44,834 nt of DNA from Deltaproteobacteria bacterium (GCA_016234855.1 JACRNO010000004.1:1-44834); one strand, 5' to 3'. Shown: positions 1-8,628, counted from the first letter of the stretch. The notes: generated from the letters alone by a model not told the origin. A program made the numbers and translations.

Positions 1-663
1 CCTGCCCACGACAACGTAATCCGCCCCGTTCTTGACCGCCTCGTACGCGGTGACAACGCGCTTCTGGTCTCCGACGGGGTCGTCCTTGCCCCTGATGCCG
101 GGCGTGACAAGCAGAAAGTCCTTGCCGCACGCCTTGCGCACGGCCTTTGCCTCCAGGCCCGAACATACCACACCGGCACACCCGGCGTATTTAGCCACCA
201 TGGCGCGGTGCACGACAAGGTCGAGCGGGTCTTTGTAGCGCGCATCGATGCCTGCCTCAGACAACTCTATAGCTGACGAACTCGTAAGCACTGTCACGGC
301 CAGCACCTTTATGCCGGGGGCAGCCTCGACAGCGGCCTTGAGCACACCTGAGCCATCGGAAGAGTGGACGGTCAGGAATTGCGGGCTGAATCTTGCGGCC
401 GCGCGCGTGGCATTCATGACGGTCGCCGGTATGTCGTGGAGCTTCAGGTCAAGGAAGACGCCGCGACCGCTCGTCTCCTGCACGGCCCTGACAACGTCCG
501 GGCCAGCCGCGATAAACAGCTCGAGCCCGACCTTGAAGACGCCGACGCTATCCTTCAAGAGCGCGGCATAGCGCACGGCCTCGCTAACGCCGGGCACGTC
601 GAGCGCGAAGACGATACGTCTTCGCGCATCGAACGAGATGACCGACAACTCCCTTTCATTCAT
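1..663 (-). CDS. pyrF: Orotidine 5'-phosphate decarboxylase (3' part cut by window edge)
   Basis: Decarboxylates OMP to UMP, the last step of de novo pyrimidine synthesis in the cytoplasm. The minus-strand reading frame is open from an ATG at 663 to the window edge, giving 221 residues. It shows the family landmarks: FALDVPG near the N-terminus, the catalytic stretch FLDLKLHDIP (Asp-Lys-x-x-Asp type) around residues 75-84, then LTVHSSDGSG, and VTPGIRGKDDPVGDQKRV near the visible end. About 15-20 C-terminal residues are probably missing. The gene lies downstream of pyrE on the same strand, but a terminator hairpin and a repeat element separate them, so the two are probably transcribed separately. 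Upstream of the ATG there is only a weak purine-rich ribosome binding site. Confidence 0.95.
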   Translation of the reverse strand, partial: MNERELSVISFDARRRIVFALDVPGVSEAVRYAALLKDSVGVFKVGLELFIAAGPDVVRAVQETSGRGVFLDLKLHDIPATVMNATRAAARFSPQFLTVHSSDGSGVLKAAVEAAPGIKVLAVTVLTSSSAIELSEAGIDARYKDPLDLVVHRAMVAKYAGCAGVVCSGLEAKAVRKACGKDFLLVTPGIRGKDDPVGDQKRVVTAYEAVKNGADYVVVGR

Positions 664-701
664 ACTGCAAAACACGGCTGTGCTCCCGAGAAAAGATTAT
701 C

Positions 702-740
702 AATAAGAAAAGAGCGGGGTCTTTCGAGAAAACCCCGCTC
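702..740 (-). terminator. Rho-independent terminator between pyrE and pyrF
   Basis: Read on the minus strand, a 9-bp GC-rich stem (GAGCGGGGT with ACCCCGCTC, loop of 11 nt) is followed by TTTTCTTATT. It would end transcripts from pyrE, or from the repeat element in between, just before pyrF. Confidence 0.75.
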
Positions 741-815
741 CTGGAAATCAAAAACGCATCAGCCTCGCTCAACGAACTAGTTGTTAGCGGATTGCTGAAA
801 ACCCTACATTGACAA

Positions 816-934
816 AGGCTGCTCAAAACGTTCATATGCTAGGCGTCGAGGCGCGACGAATGAGACGCACTTTGTTGTGCGTCGCAGTGAGGAGCAACGA
901 GACAACGACGCAGATGGACGTTCTTGTGCAGCCT
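816..934. repeat. MITE-like inverted-repeat element, copy 1
   Basis: A 119-bp palindromic element bounded by AGGCTGC and GCAGCCT. Its interior (GACGCAC..GTGCGTC hairpin, GTCGTTGTCTCGTTGC-like arms) is shared with the copies at 24902-25060 and 42785-42908. It encodes nothing. One end touches the stop codon of pyrE, one or two bases away. Elements of this form (GCTGCTGAAAAAG ... CTTTTTGAGCAGC) resemble REP/MITE-type dispersed repeats; the class assignment is inference. Confidence 0.7.
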
Positions 935-935
935 G

Positions 936-1610
936 CTAAAAGTCCGGCGTATCTTCCGGCACCTGACGCGCGGCTGCGCGGGCCTGCTTGCCCTTTGCAG
1001 CCTCTTCCGCGTCCTTTACCTTCTTATGCATGTCAAGGAAGTCGGCCTTGGTATAGAGGGCGTGGAGCTTAAGCCCGGTCTTGGCAAGTATATTCTCATA
1101 TGCGCCCTCCTGCCTGTCAACGAGCGCAAGTACGCAGGTGACCTTCAGGCCTTCTTCACGCGCCCGTTCAATGGCAGTGATGGCCGATTCGCCGGTAGTG
1201 GCGACGTCTTCTATTACGCCGACCATGGCCCCGGAATTGACATTGCCTTCAATCCAACGCATGGTCCCGTGCTTCTTCGGTTCCTTCCTGACGACAAAGG
1301 CGTCAAGCCCCTTGCCGTGCATGGTGCTGATGATCGCCGTGGCAAAAGCTATGGGGTCGGCGCCGAGCGTAAGGCCGCCGATGGCGTCGATAGGCGCGAG
1401 CTTCAACTCCTGAAAGAACGAATAACCGATAAGCTCCATCGCCTCGGAACTCAGGGTGGTCTTCTTCGCGTCGATATAAACGTCGCTCGTGCGGCCGCTT
1501 ACAAGTTTGAACTTGCCTTCCGGGTCATGCTGAAAAGACCTTACATAGAGTATCTCCAGCAGATGGGCCTTGTATTCCTGTCCCATTACCTGATTGTCCG
1601 CATTATACAT
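936..1610 (-). CDS. pyrE: Orotate phosphoribosyltransferase
   Basis: Transfers the phosphoribosyl group of PRPP to orotate to form OMP, the step before PyrF. The 224-residue protein carries the PRPP-binding signature VGVIEDVATTGESAI around residues 130-144, plus FKLVSGRTSDVYIDAKK near the N-terminus and a GGLTLGADPIA loop, all typical of PyrE. The ATG at 1610 is preceded by GGAG at good spacing. The last 25 or so residues (rich in Ala, Lys and Arg) look like a non-conserved tail, and the stop codon lies directly beside a dispersed repeat element, so the C-terminus may have been altered by that insertion. A sigma-70-like promoter lies upstream. Confidence 0.95.
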   Translation of the reverse strand: MYNADNQVMGQEYKAHLLEILYVRSFQHDPEGKFKLVSGRTSDVYIDAKKTTLSSEAMELIGYSFFQELKLAPIDAIGGLTLGADPIAFATAIISTMHGKGLDAFVVRKEPKKHGTMRWIEGNVNSGAMVGVIEDVATTGESAITAIERAREEGLKVTCVLALVDRQEGAYENILAKTGLKLHALYTKADFLDMHKKVKDAEEAAKGKQARAAARQVPEDTPDF

Positions 1611-1652
1611 GGCTTACTCCTTCTCTGCCGTTGATTTTTGTTTATCTTTAAT

Positions 1653-1682
1653 ATAATAACGCATCCTACGGCGCATGTTCAA
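1653..1682 (-). promoter_or_regulatory. Promoter for pyrE
   Basis: On the minus strand: -35 TTGAAC (1677-1682), an 18-bp spacer and -10 TATTAT (1653-1658), about 40 bp upstream of the pyrE start. Confidence 0.55.
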
Positions 1683-1713
1683 GTGAAATCAGAAACAAGC
1701 CAAACCAGGGTGC

Positions 1714-1743
1714 TTGACTTGTTCCAATGAACCGGCGTATCCT
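1714..1743 (+). promoter_or_regulatory. Possible promoter for the DUF2400 gene
   Basis: TTGACT (1714-1719), 18 bp, TATCCT (1738-1743). The predicted transcription start would fall at about 1750, on the ATG itself, so the message could be leaderless. The -10 is weak. Confidence 0.35.
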
Positions 1744-1749
1744 TTAATC

Positions 1750-2628
1750 ATGAGAAGAAATTCCGCCTCCATCCTTAAAAAACGCCTCGACGCCCTGTAC
1801 CTGACTTATGACAGGAGATACCTTGCAAGCGATCCGCTCCTCTTCGTCCACAGGTACAAGACCTCCAAAGACCGCGAGATCGTGGGGCTTATCGCCTCGT
1901 CGCTCGCCTACGGCAGGGTGGATGGGATAAAGCGCAGCGTCGAGGCCGTTCTCAATGAGATGGGGGCGATGGGCGCATCCCCTTACGAGTTCGTCATGCG
2001 TTTCGACCCGGCCAAAGACAAAAAGACCTTTGACGGATTCGTCCACAGGTTCAACAGAGGGGAGGACGTCCGCTGCCTCATATACTTCATAAGGCAGATG
2101 ATAGAGGGGAGCGGCTCCATTGGCGGGTTTTTCATGAGGGGCTACTCGAACGATGCGCCGGACATAAAGGAGAGCCTGACAGCCTTTACAAAAGGCGTGC
2201 TTGCGCTCGATACCGCGAACGTCTACGGGAGCAGGATTTTACCAAAAGGCGCGGGGGTGCGGTTCTTTTTTCCCTCGCCTTCCGACGGCAGCCCGTGCAA
2301 ACGCCTCAACCTCTACCTGCGCTGGATGGTCAGAAGGAACGACGGACTCGACTTCGGCATCTGGAAGCAGGCTGACCCGGCGAAACTCATCATACCGCTC
2401 GATACGCACATCGGACGCATCTGCCGCAATATCGGCCTTACCAAACGCGCCATACAGGACTGGAAGACGGCCGTTGAGATAACCGCCAGCCTCAGGACGC
2501 TCGACGAGAGCGACCCGGTAAAGTACGACTTCGCCGTCTGCCGGCTGGGCATCCTTGAGGCCTGTCCCAGAAGGAAGGACGCGGATAAGTGCGCCGCGTG
2601 CAGGGTCGGTGATATCTGCGTTCTGTAA
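1750..2628 (+). CDS. DUF2400 / TIGR02757 family protein, endonuclease III-like
   Basis: A 292-residue member of the conserved TIGR02757 (DUF2400) family, whose function is not established as far as I know. I chose the ATG at 1750 (MRRNSASILKKRLDAL); an earlier in-frame start at 1714 would overlap the likely promoter. The C-terminal third reads like the end of a helix-hairpin-helix DNA glycosylase: PLDTHIGRICRNIGL resembles the VDTHVxRVxxRLGL segment of endonuclease III, and it ends in a cysteine cluster C-x8-C-x2-C-x5-C, close to the C-x6-C-x2-C-x5-C iron-sulfur loop of Nth. The LPGVGRKTA hairpin carrying the catalytic lysine is not visible. A true endonuclease III lies 1.3 kb downstream. A [4Fe-4S] cluster and a nucleic-acid role are inference. 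Confidence 0.8.
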   Translation: MRRNSASILKKRLDALYLTYDRRYLASDPLLFVHRYKTSKDREIVGLIASSLAYGRVDGIKRSVEAVLNEMGAMGASPYEFVMRFDPAKDKKTFDGFVHRFNRGEDVRCLIYFIRQMIEGSGSIGGFFMRGYSNDAPDIKESLTAFTKGVLALDTANVYGSRILPKGAGVRFFFPSPSDGSPCKRLNLYLRWMVRRNDGLDFGIWKQADPAKLIIPLDTHIGRICRNIGLTKRAIQDWKTAVEITASLRTLDESDPVKYDFAVCRLGILEACPRRKDADKCAACRVGDICVL

Positions 2629-2886
2629 CGGAAAACAGGTTGACCAAGCCGCCGGACCCGCGCCTCACTCTCCAGAAATCCCTTTGACAGAAAGACCTCG
2701 TTAGGTTAACATCACAGGGGAAATAGCCATAGTATAACCTTTGCCAATATCAATGACCTGGTCGTTATACCGGCGTCAATTATAACGGCAAGTTCCGCCG
2801 CAGCCCTGAATCGGCAAAGGCGCGCAGATGCGCGGACATGCGGACGACGCCGGGACAAAGGCAGCATCGACAGGACAACCGCGACC

Positions 2887-3915
2887 ATGATGACTACAAA
2901 GGGCGTTTTGAAAGAAAAGAGGCAGTCTGCGGGCCAGCCCATGCAGATTCAAGAGGTCTTCGACCTCATCCATGATGACGTAAAGCGCATGGAGGAAGGG
3001 TTTATCCAATCCCTCAACTCCAACGTCTATCTCGTCAGCAAGGTGGGCACGTATATCCTCAACAGCGGCGGCAAACGCTTCAGGCCGATGATATTCCTCC
3101 TTGCCGCGCGGCTTTGCAACTACACGGGCGAGCGGCACATACCGCTTGCCGGCGTCATAGAGTTCATACACACGGCCACGCTGCTGCACGACGACGTGGT
3201 TGACAACGCGGCATTGAGGCGCGGCAACGCCGCGGCCAATACGGTCTGGGGCGACGGCGCAAGCATACTCGTCGGCGACTATCTCCTGTCAAAGGCCTTT
3301 TCCGTGGCCGTTATGAACGGAGACACGCGCGTGCTGAACGTGCTCTCGCAGACTACGACCCGCATGGCCGAGGGAGAGGTGCTCCAACTCATGAAGCACA
3401 GCGACGCCGCCACAACCGAACAGGAATACCTCGACGTCGTCATCAACAAGACCGGCGTCCTGCTCTCGGCGGCCGCGCGCATAGCGGGCGTGATCTCCGG
3501 CGTGGGCGCCGATAAAGAGGCCGCGCTCGCCAGCTACGGCCTCGGCCTCGGCACGGCCTATCAACTGATGGACGACTGCCTCGATTACATCTCCACCGAC
3601 GAGGACCTCGGCAAGGGAGTTGGCAACGACCTGCGTGAAGGCAAGGTCACCATGCCTCTTATACACGCCTCGCGCACCGCCACCGGGGCCGAACGCGCCC
3701 TCTTGAAAGAGACGATAGAGGCGGACGAACTTACGGACGAACGCCTTGCCGCCGTCCTTGAGATCATCCACAAATATAAAGGCATAGAATACACAATCGC
3801 GCGCGCGCAAAACTATATCGAAGACGCAAAAGAAGACCTCGCCCTGTTCGAGCCGGATATCAACAAGGCGGCGCTCATGGCCGTAGCCGACTTTGTTATC
3901 GAGAGAAAATATTAG
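2887..3915 (+). CDS. ispB: Polyprenyl (octaprenyl-type) diphosphate synthase
   Basis: A trans-isoprenyl diphosphate synthase that adds isopentenyl units to an allylic diphosphate, making the side chain of a respiratory quinone. The 342 residues show GGKRFRP (about residue 59), the first aspartate-rich motif in LLHDDVVDNA (about 100), the KTG lysine region near INKTGVLLSAA, and the second motif MDDCLDY (about 228). Length and motifs fit IspB/HepT-like long-chain enzymes; exact chain length cannot be read from sequence. A start at 2941 is possible, but AGGAC upstream favours 2887. The stop codon shares one base with the nth start, so the two genes are co-transcribed. The 258 bp upstream hold no gene; a TTGACA at about 2695 may be part of a promoter. 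Confidence 0.9.
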   Translation: MMTTKGVLKEKRQSAGQPMQIQEVFDLIHDDVKRMEEGFIQSLNSNVYLVSKVGTYILNSGGKRFRPMIFLLAARLCNYTGERHIPLAGVIEFIHTATLLHDDVVDNAALRRGNAAANTVWGDGASILVGDYLLSKAFSVAVMNGDTRVLNVLSQTTTRMAEGEVLQLMKHSDAATTEQEYLDVVINKTGVLLSAAARIAGVISGVGADKEAALASYGLGLGTAYQLMDDCLDYISTDEDLGKGVGNDLREGKVTMPLIHASRTATGAERALLKETIEADELTDERLAAVLEIIHKYKGIEYTIARAQNYIEDAKEDLALFEPDINKAALMAVADFVIERKY

Positions 3916-4565
3916 TGAATAATAAGGCCGTCGCCAAAAAAATCCTCGACATACTGAAAGAAGAATTCCCAAACCCATCCGGCGGCCTCGTCTTCACAAA
4001 CCCCCTTGAGCTCCTCATAGCAACCATCCTCTCGGCCCAGGCCACTGACAAACTCGTCAATACGGTTACACCCGGCCTCTTCAAAAGATACAAGACAGCG
4101 TCCAGCTACGCGGATGCGCCGATAGAAGAAATAGAAGCGGCCATAAGCAGGGTGAACTTTTTTCACAACAAGGCCCGCTCTATCAGGAACTGCTGCAAGA
4201 TGCTCGCGGATGAATTCGGCGGCAAGGTGCCCAAGACCCTCGACGAGCTTGTACGGCTGCCCGGAGTAGGAAGAAAGACCGCGAATATCGTTCTTGGCAA
4301 TGCCTTCGGCATAGCCGCACTTGCCGTTGATACGCACGTAAGGCGCGTGGCAAACAGGCTCGGCCTGAGCAAGGCAAGCGACCCGGATAAAATAGAAGCA
4401 GACCTGTGCGCGATAATAGACAAGGGCCGGTGGACCGAGACGACTCATCTCTTTATCCTCCACGGCCGGACTATTTGCAAGGCCCGGGGGCCGTTGTGCG
4501 AAAGATGCCGGATAAACATGTACTGTGAATACTATAAGGCGGGCCTGAAGGAAACGAAGGGATAA
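3915..4565 (+). CDS. nth: Endonuclease III (DNA glycosylase/AP lyase)
   Basis: Removes oxidised pyrimidines and cuts the abasic site in base excision repair. The 216-residue protein has the helix-hairpin-helix LPGVGRKTAN with catalytic Lys121, the catalytic Asp139 in AVDTHVRRVANRLGL, and the C-terminal [4Fe-4S] loop C-x6-C-x2-C-x5-C (CKARGPLCERCRINMYC). Length matches the family. It starts with GTG overlapping the polyprenyl synthase stop by one base. It runs convergently towards hypE; the 104 bp between them carry one copy of the 29-bp repeat. Confidence 0.96.
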   Translation: MNNKAVAKKILDILKEEFPNPSGGLVFTNPLELLIATILSAQATDKLVNTVTPGLFKRYKTASSYADAPIEEIEAAISRVNFFHNKARSIRNCCKMLADEFGGKVPKTLDELVRLPGVGRKTANIVLGNAFGIAALAVDTHVRRVANRLGLSKASDPDKIEADLCAIIDKGRWTETTHLFILHGRTICKARGPLCERCRINMYCEYYKAGLKETKG

Positions 4566-4631
4566 AAAAATCCGGCTATGCGCGCAATCGTATTTGACGG
4601 AAAACCAAGTTATTGCCTGGTCTATCAGGTT

Positions 4632-4658
4632 GGCGCCAAAGACAAACGTTAGCGCACA
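4632..4658 (+). repeat. 29-bp repeat, single diverged copy
   Basis: A single unit beginning GGCGCCAAAGAC, with AACGTT and ending AGCGCACA, one or two bases shorter than the units at 23824-24015. It sits in the gap between the convergent nth and hypE genes. Unlike the other sites, no clear host element can be recognised around it. Confidence 0.75.
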
Positions 4659-4669
4659 CGCGGAAAACC

Positions 4670-5701
4670 TCAACATATCCTCGGCAACTGCTCGCCTGAG
4701 AGCATATCCAGTATTCGCGTATTGCCCACCGAGGTCTCAAGCAAGACTCTACCCTTCGGCTTCTCTATTACCGTGCCGATGAGCGCGGCGTCAATGCCGA
4801 GCGGGTGCGCCCTCATGGCGGCAATGACGGCTTCAACGTATTCCGGCGAGACTACCGCCACGAGCTTGCCTTCGTTGGCAAGGTAGAGCGGGTCGAAACC
4901 CAGCAGCTCGCATGCCCCGCGCACCGCGTCTCTAACAGGTATGGCGTCTTCAATCAGGGAAATGGCCGTATTGGACGAGATGGCAAACTCGTTCATTACC
5001 GTTGCAAGCCCGCCGCGCGTCGGGTCGCGCATCGCCTTTATGCCGCCTGAACCCGCTTTGAGCATCATTTCGACCAGACCATGCAGGGCGGCGCAGTCGC
5101 TCTCAACCGGCACGTCCATGCGTATACCCTGCCTGTGCGTCATGATGGAGATGCCGTGGTCGCCCATCGTCCCTGAGACTATGACCTTATCGCCGGGCGC
5201 AATCCGCAATGGCGTAAGCTCGACGGAATCCGGCAGCACCCCGATGCCCGCGGTATTAATAAAGAGCTTGTCGCCCTTGCCGCGCTCGACCACCTTTGTG
5301 TCTCCCGTGACAATCTGAACGCCTGCCTTCTTAGCCGTTGCGGACATGGAGGCCGTAACGCGCCTTAGCTCGTCCATGGGAAGGCCCTCTTCGATGATAA
5401 AAGACGCGCTCATGTAGACCGGCCCGGCCCCGCCAACGGCCAGATCATTTATCGTGCCGCAGACCGAAAGTTTACCGATATCGCCGCCCGGAAAGAATAT
5501 CGGATTGACGACGTAAGAGTCGGTCGTAAAGGCGAGGCGCCCGGCCGGCATGGTAAAAACGGCCTGGTCGTTCAACGGCGCGAGAAACGGGTTTGTAAAT
5601 GACGGCAGAAAGACCTCTTCCATAAGGCTGCGGCTGAGGCTCCCGCCGCTGCCGTGGGCAAGCAGGACGCGTTTGACGTCCGGGCGTGGGGAATTGGACA
5701 T
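4670..5701 (-). CDS. hypE: Hydrogenase maturation protein HypE (carbamoyl dehydratase)
   Basis: HypE accepts a carbamoyl group from HypF on its C-terminal cysteine and dehydrates it with ATP to a thiocyanate, the source of the cyanide ligands of [NiFe] hydrogenase. The 343 residues show the AIR-synthase/PurM-like fold signatures (LAHGSGG, FTTDSYVV, INDLAVGGA, TGDTKVVERG, DPTRGGLATVMNE) and the essential C-terminal PRIC. It starts at 5701 right after the stop of the adaptor gene, with GGAGGG inside that gene's end, so it is translationally linked to the ABC exporter operon. This is unusual, because hypF, hypC and hypD lie together 23 kb away. No hydrogenase structural gene is in the window. 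Confidence 0.96.
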   Translation of the reverse strand: MSNSPRPDVKRVLLAHGSGGSLSRSLMEEVFLPSFTNPFLAPLNDQAVFTMPAGRLAFTTDSYVVNPIFFPGGDIGKLSVCGTINDLAVGGAGPVYMSASFIIEEGLPMDELRRVTASMSATAKKAGVQIVTGDTKVVERGKGDKLFINTAGIGVLPDSVELTPLRIAPGDKVIVSGTMGDHGISIMTHRQGIRMDVPVESDCAALHGLVEMMLKAGSGGIKAMRDPTRGGLATVMNEFAISSNTAISLIEDAIPVRDAVRGACELLGFDPLYLANEGKLVAVVSPEYVEAVIAAMRAHPLGIDAALIGTVIEKPKGRVLLETSVGNTRILDMLSGEQLPRIC

Positions 5702-6761
5702 CTACCCTCCTTCGGGCCTTTTACCGCCTGGGGTTATTTTTATATCGACGGTCATGCCTATCTTGAACGGTGTCTTGTCGATAAGGCGTATCTTTACCTG
5801 AATGACCTTCATGTCGAGGTTCTTCGCCGGATTGTTCGGCCTGACGCCGCGCGGGCCGACATAGTCCGCAATCTCGTCAACCACCCCGGCATAGACGCGC
5901 TCAGGAAAGGCGTCGGATGCGACCGAAACCGGGTCTCCGAGATGGATGCGGCCGGCGTCGGTCTCGTCGACTTCGGCGTTGACGCGAAGCGCGTTTATGT
6001 CGGCAACGGCCAGTATCGGCGTTTCCGGCACGACCGATTCGCCTTCTTCAAGGTCCTTGCGTATGACCCTGCCGTCGATAGGCGACCTTATGATGGTCTT
6101 GTCGAGCAGGCTCATGTAGTAATCGACCGTGGCCTCGGCGCGTTTGACCGACTCCTCATGGAAACGTATCGTCTCTTTTTTAGGCCCGGCCATGAGGACT
6201 CTGAATTCGGCCTCGGCCTCACGGACCCGTGCCCCGGCCGTCCCATTGGCCGCGGCCCGCTCATCGAAAGCGGCATCCGGCAATAACCCCTGACGGTGAA
6301 GCTCGGAAGCGCGCTCGTAATCCGCTTTTGCGCGGACGGCCTCGGCGCGGTTCGCGTCAAGGGCAGCGCCGGCCTTTTGCAGCTCCTCTACCCGCGCGCC
6401 GGAGGCAACCTCGGCAAGCCTGGCGCGGGCGGCGGCGAGCTCGCCGCGGGCCTCGTCCACCTTGGCGTCCAGATCCGTCGAAAGAAGGGTCGCAAGCACG
6501 TTGCCCTTTTTAACGTCGTCGCCCTCTTTTACCATCGTCGCCCTCTTTTACCCGCATGCTTGCGGTGCGCGCGGAGCGGAGGTCGATGCCGACCTCTATC
6601 TGTCCGCCGGGCATGGCCTCGACCCTGCCCTCGGCAGCGACATAGCGCGGCAACAAGACCGGGTGCGACGCAGGCGGCCGGACGGACGGGGCAATTAAAA
6701 AATAACCGGCCGCGAACGCGATGCCGATAAGCGCGAATATGACGAGCCTCTTATATGACAT
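5702..6761 (-). pseudogene. HlyD/DevB-like membrane-fusion protein, frameshifted
   Basis: Periplasmic adaptor subunit of the adjacent DevBCA-like ABC exporter. The N-terminal part (from ATG 6761, [16 protein letters not shown]) has one membrane anchor and the first half of the barrel-sandwich domain up to MRVKEGDD. A 19-bp tandem duplication at 6516-6553 then shifts the frame and leads to a stop near 6510. The downstream part (frame 5702-6535) resumes with MVKEGDDVKKGNVLA, then a coiled-coil hairpin (about 35-130) and the lipoyl/beta-barrel segments ending at KIGMTVDIKI. Removing one copy of the repeat restores a normal protein of about 345 residues. The duplication also creates an ATG, so a soluble fragment without anchor could be made. 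It could be a real mutation, phase variation or an assembly error. Confidence 0.8.
6516..6553. repeat. 19-bp tandem duplication that breaks the adaptor gene
   Basis: Two adjacent copies (6516-6534 and 6535-6553) of TCGTCGCCCTCTTTTACC plus one base, differing only at the last position (A or C). Because 19 is not a multiple of three, the frame shifts. The repeated peptide VKEGDD appears in both reading frames, which shows the duplication directly. Confidence 0.9.
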
Positions 6762-7446
6762 GATTCGCCCCCTGCAACCTTCCGTCTTCGAGATGCACGA
6801 CCCTGTCGGCAAGCTCTTCAGCCTTCGGGTCATGGCTTATTATAACGACGGCCTTGTCTGCCGAGCGCGCGAACTCGTGAAGGAGCGCAAGGACCTCCTT
6901 ACCGGTCTTTGAGTCAAGATTGGCCGTAGGCTCGTCAGCGAGTATGATGGCCGGGTCTCCGGCAAGGGCGCGTGCAAAGGCCACGCGCTGTTTCTCCCCG
7001 CCGCTTAAATCCTTAGGATAGAAATCAGCCCTCTTCTCAAGGCCCACCTGGCCGAGCAGCCGCAGCGCATCGGGCCTCACGTCGGCCTTGGGCCAGCCTT
7101 TGAGCCTCAGGACCACCTCGATATTCTCGACGGCCCTAAGGGACGGAAATAGATTGAACGCCTGAAAGACGAAGCCGAAGTGCTTCTTTCTGATATCAGG
7201 CAGGGCCGCTTCCTTAAGACCGCTCACCGTTTGACCGTCTATAAGCACCTCGCCGCTCGTGGGGCGCAAGATACACCCCATCATGGAAAGGAGCGTCGTC
7301 TTGCCGGAACCGGACGGCCCCATGATGAGAAGGACGCCGCCGCGCTCGACAACAAGGTCGACGTTGTCAACGGCGCGCACCTTGATGCTCCCCTCCTCAT
7401 AGACCTTTGTGACCGCTCTTGTCTCAAGTATAGCCTGCATAATCAA
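6751..7446 (-). CDS. ABC transporter ATP-binding protein (DevA/LolD/MacB type)
   Basis: Cytoplasmic ATPase of a type VII (MacB/DevBCA-like) export system. In 231 residues it shows Walker [12 protein letters not shown] (about 39-49), the Q-loop [10 protein letters not shown], the signature [15 protein letters not shown], Walker [13 protein letters not shown] and the H-loop VIISHD. It overlaps the permease stop at its start (ATG at 7446 or 7440) and the adaptor start at its end, so the three genes form one operon on the minus strand. The substrate is unknown; related systems export glycolipids, lipoproteins or peptides. Confidence 0.93.
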   Translation of the reverse strand: MIMQAILETRAVTKVYEEGSIKVRAVDNVDLVVERGGVLLIMGPSGSGKTTLLSMMGCILRPTSGEVLIDGQTVSGLKEAALPDIRKKHFGFVFQAFNLFPSLRAVENIEVVLRLKGWPKADVRPDALRLLGQVGLEKRADFYPKDLSGGEKQRVAFARALAGDPAIILADEPTANLDSKTGKEVLALLHEFARSADKAVVIISHDPKAEELADRVVHLEDGRLQGANHVI

Positions 7447-8567
7447 ACCCTGAAGACCGTAACCGGATCGAGTCTTCTGACCTTGCGTATGGAGAAGAAC
7501 GCGGACGCAAAACAGGTCAGAAGGACGAGCAGAAAGATTGCGACAAGAAGACCGGGGGTGATATAGAGCGTCACCCCGAGTTTTTCTATCGAGTCTTTCG
7601 TCAATAGTATGAAGACCATGCCGCAGATATAGCCGATGACGGCGGCCATGGCGGCCTGAGTAAATATTATCTTATAAAGGTCGATATTGCGAGCGCCAAC
7701 GGCCTTGAGCGTGCCGAACTCCTGTATATGCTCCATGGTGTTCGCGTAGATGGTCTGACCGACTATGGCCCCGCCTATCATAAGACCAAGCACGGCGGTA
7801 AGGAAGAAGCCCATGCCCATGCCGGTCTGAACCGTCCAGTACATGATGGTCTTGTAGATGAACCCGTTGGAGGTGAAGACGTCGTTGTCCTTCATGGTGG
7901 CGCGCAGCGCCGCTGCAACGGTTTGGACCCGGGCCGGGTCCCTGAGCTTGGCCACGATATAGGTCGTATCACCCGGCGGATAGAACCGCCGGGCCTGGTT
8001 ATAAGACATGAAGATGACGGGGGCGGTCGTAAAACTCTTTATGCCGTGGGACAGACCCGCGAGCTTGAACCTGTTGGAGGACAACTCCCAAATCTGCCCT
8101 CGCTTGAGCTCTCCAAGACGCTGCGCGCTCGTATCGTCCATTATCATATACCGCCCGCCCTTGACGTCGCCCGGGCCGCCCTCGACCATCTCCCACGGTC
8201 CCGCCATGCCGGTATCAGGGTTATAGCCGATTATCTGCACCTGCTCCTGACCGCCGTTGGCGAGCTTCAAAAACCCCCAGGAAAGGATGACGCGGTCCGC
8301 CCACAGGACCTCTGGCAAGGCGCGAACGCGATTTATGCGGTCGTCGGGAAACGGGTTTGCAAAATCGAAGTTCTGGATATTGCGGGAAGTGACCCAGATA
8401 TCGGCGTCCACGTGACGGATGACCGCCGACGCGTTGCCCATGAACCCGAAGTACATCGCTATCTGCATAAGGGTCAGTATGGTGGAAAAGACAATGCCTA
8501 TGAGCGTGGTCGCAAGGCGTCCCTTCTCGTGAAAAAAGGTCTTAAGAGCGAGAGTGTAGATACGCAC
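7443..8567 (-). CDS. ABC transporter permease, FtsX/DevC-like
   Basis: Inner-membrane permease of the exporter. The 374 residues begin with a membrane segment (about 17-42, LATTLIGIVFSTILTLMQIA). A periplasmic domain of about 190 residues follows, then three membrane helices near the C-terminus (GFFLTAVLGLMIGGAIVGQ; AAVIGYICGMVFILL; LLVAIFLLVLLTCFASAF) and the closing RKVRRLDPVTVFR typical of FtsX-like permeases. The wording VDADIWVTSRNIQNFD and TMEHIQEFGTLKAVGA is characteristic of the DevC subfamily. It is the first gene of the operon (permease, ATPase, adaptor, hypE), with AAGGAGGGG upstream of its ATG. Confidence 0.9.
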   Translation of the reverse strand: MRIYTLALKTFFHEKGRLATTLIGIVFSTILTLMQIAMYFGFMGNASAVIRHVDADIWVTSRNIQNFDFANPFPDDRINRVRALPEVLWADRVILSWGFLKLANGGQEQVQIIGYNPDTGMAGPWEMVEGGPGDVKGGRYMIMDDTSAQRLGELKRGQIWELSSNRFKLAGLSHGIKSFTTAPVIFMSYNQARRFYPPGDTTYIVAKLRDPARVQTVAAALRATMKDNDVFTSNGFIYKTIMYWTVQTGMGMGFFLTAVLGLMIGGAIVGQTIYANTMEHIQEFGTLKAVGARNIDLYKIIFTQAAMAAVIGYICGMVFILLTKDSIEKLGVTLYITPGLLVAIFLLVLLTCFASAFFSIRKVRRLDPVTVFRV

Positions 8568-8628
8568 CCCTCCTTATGCGCGGATAAACGCTCCCGCGGA
8601 TAGGCCTATTTTAGCCCAAACCGTATCG

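Noticed and set aside
924-1634. Long plus-strand open frame opposite pyrE
   Set aside because: It is antisense to a clearly conserved gene, has no recognisable motif and reflects codon bias of pyrE.
7728-8603. Plus-strand open frame of 291 codons opposite the ABC permease
   Set aside because: Shadow of the permease; the composition mirrors the reverse frame.
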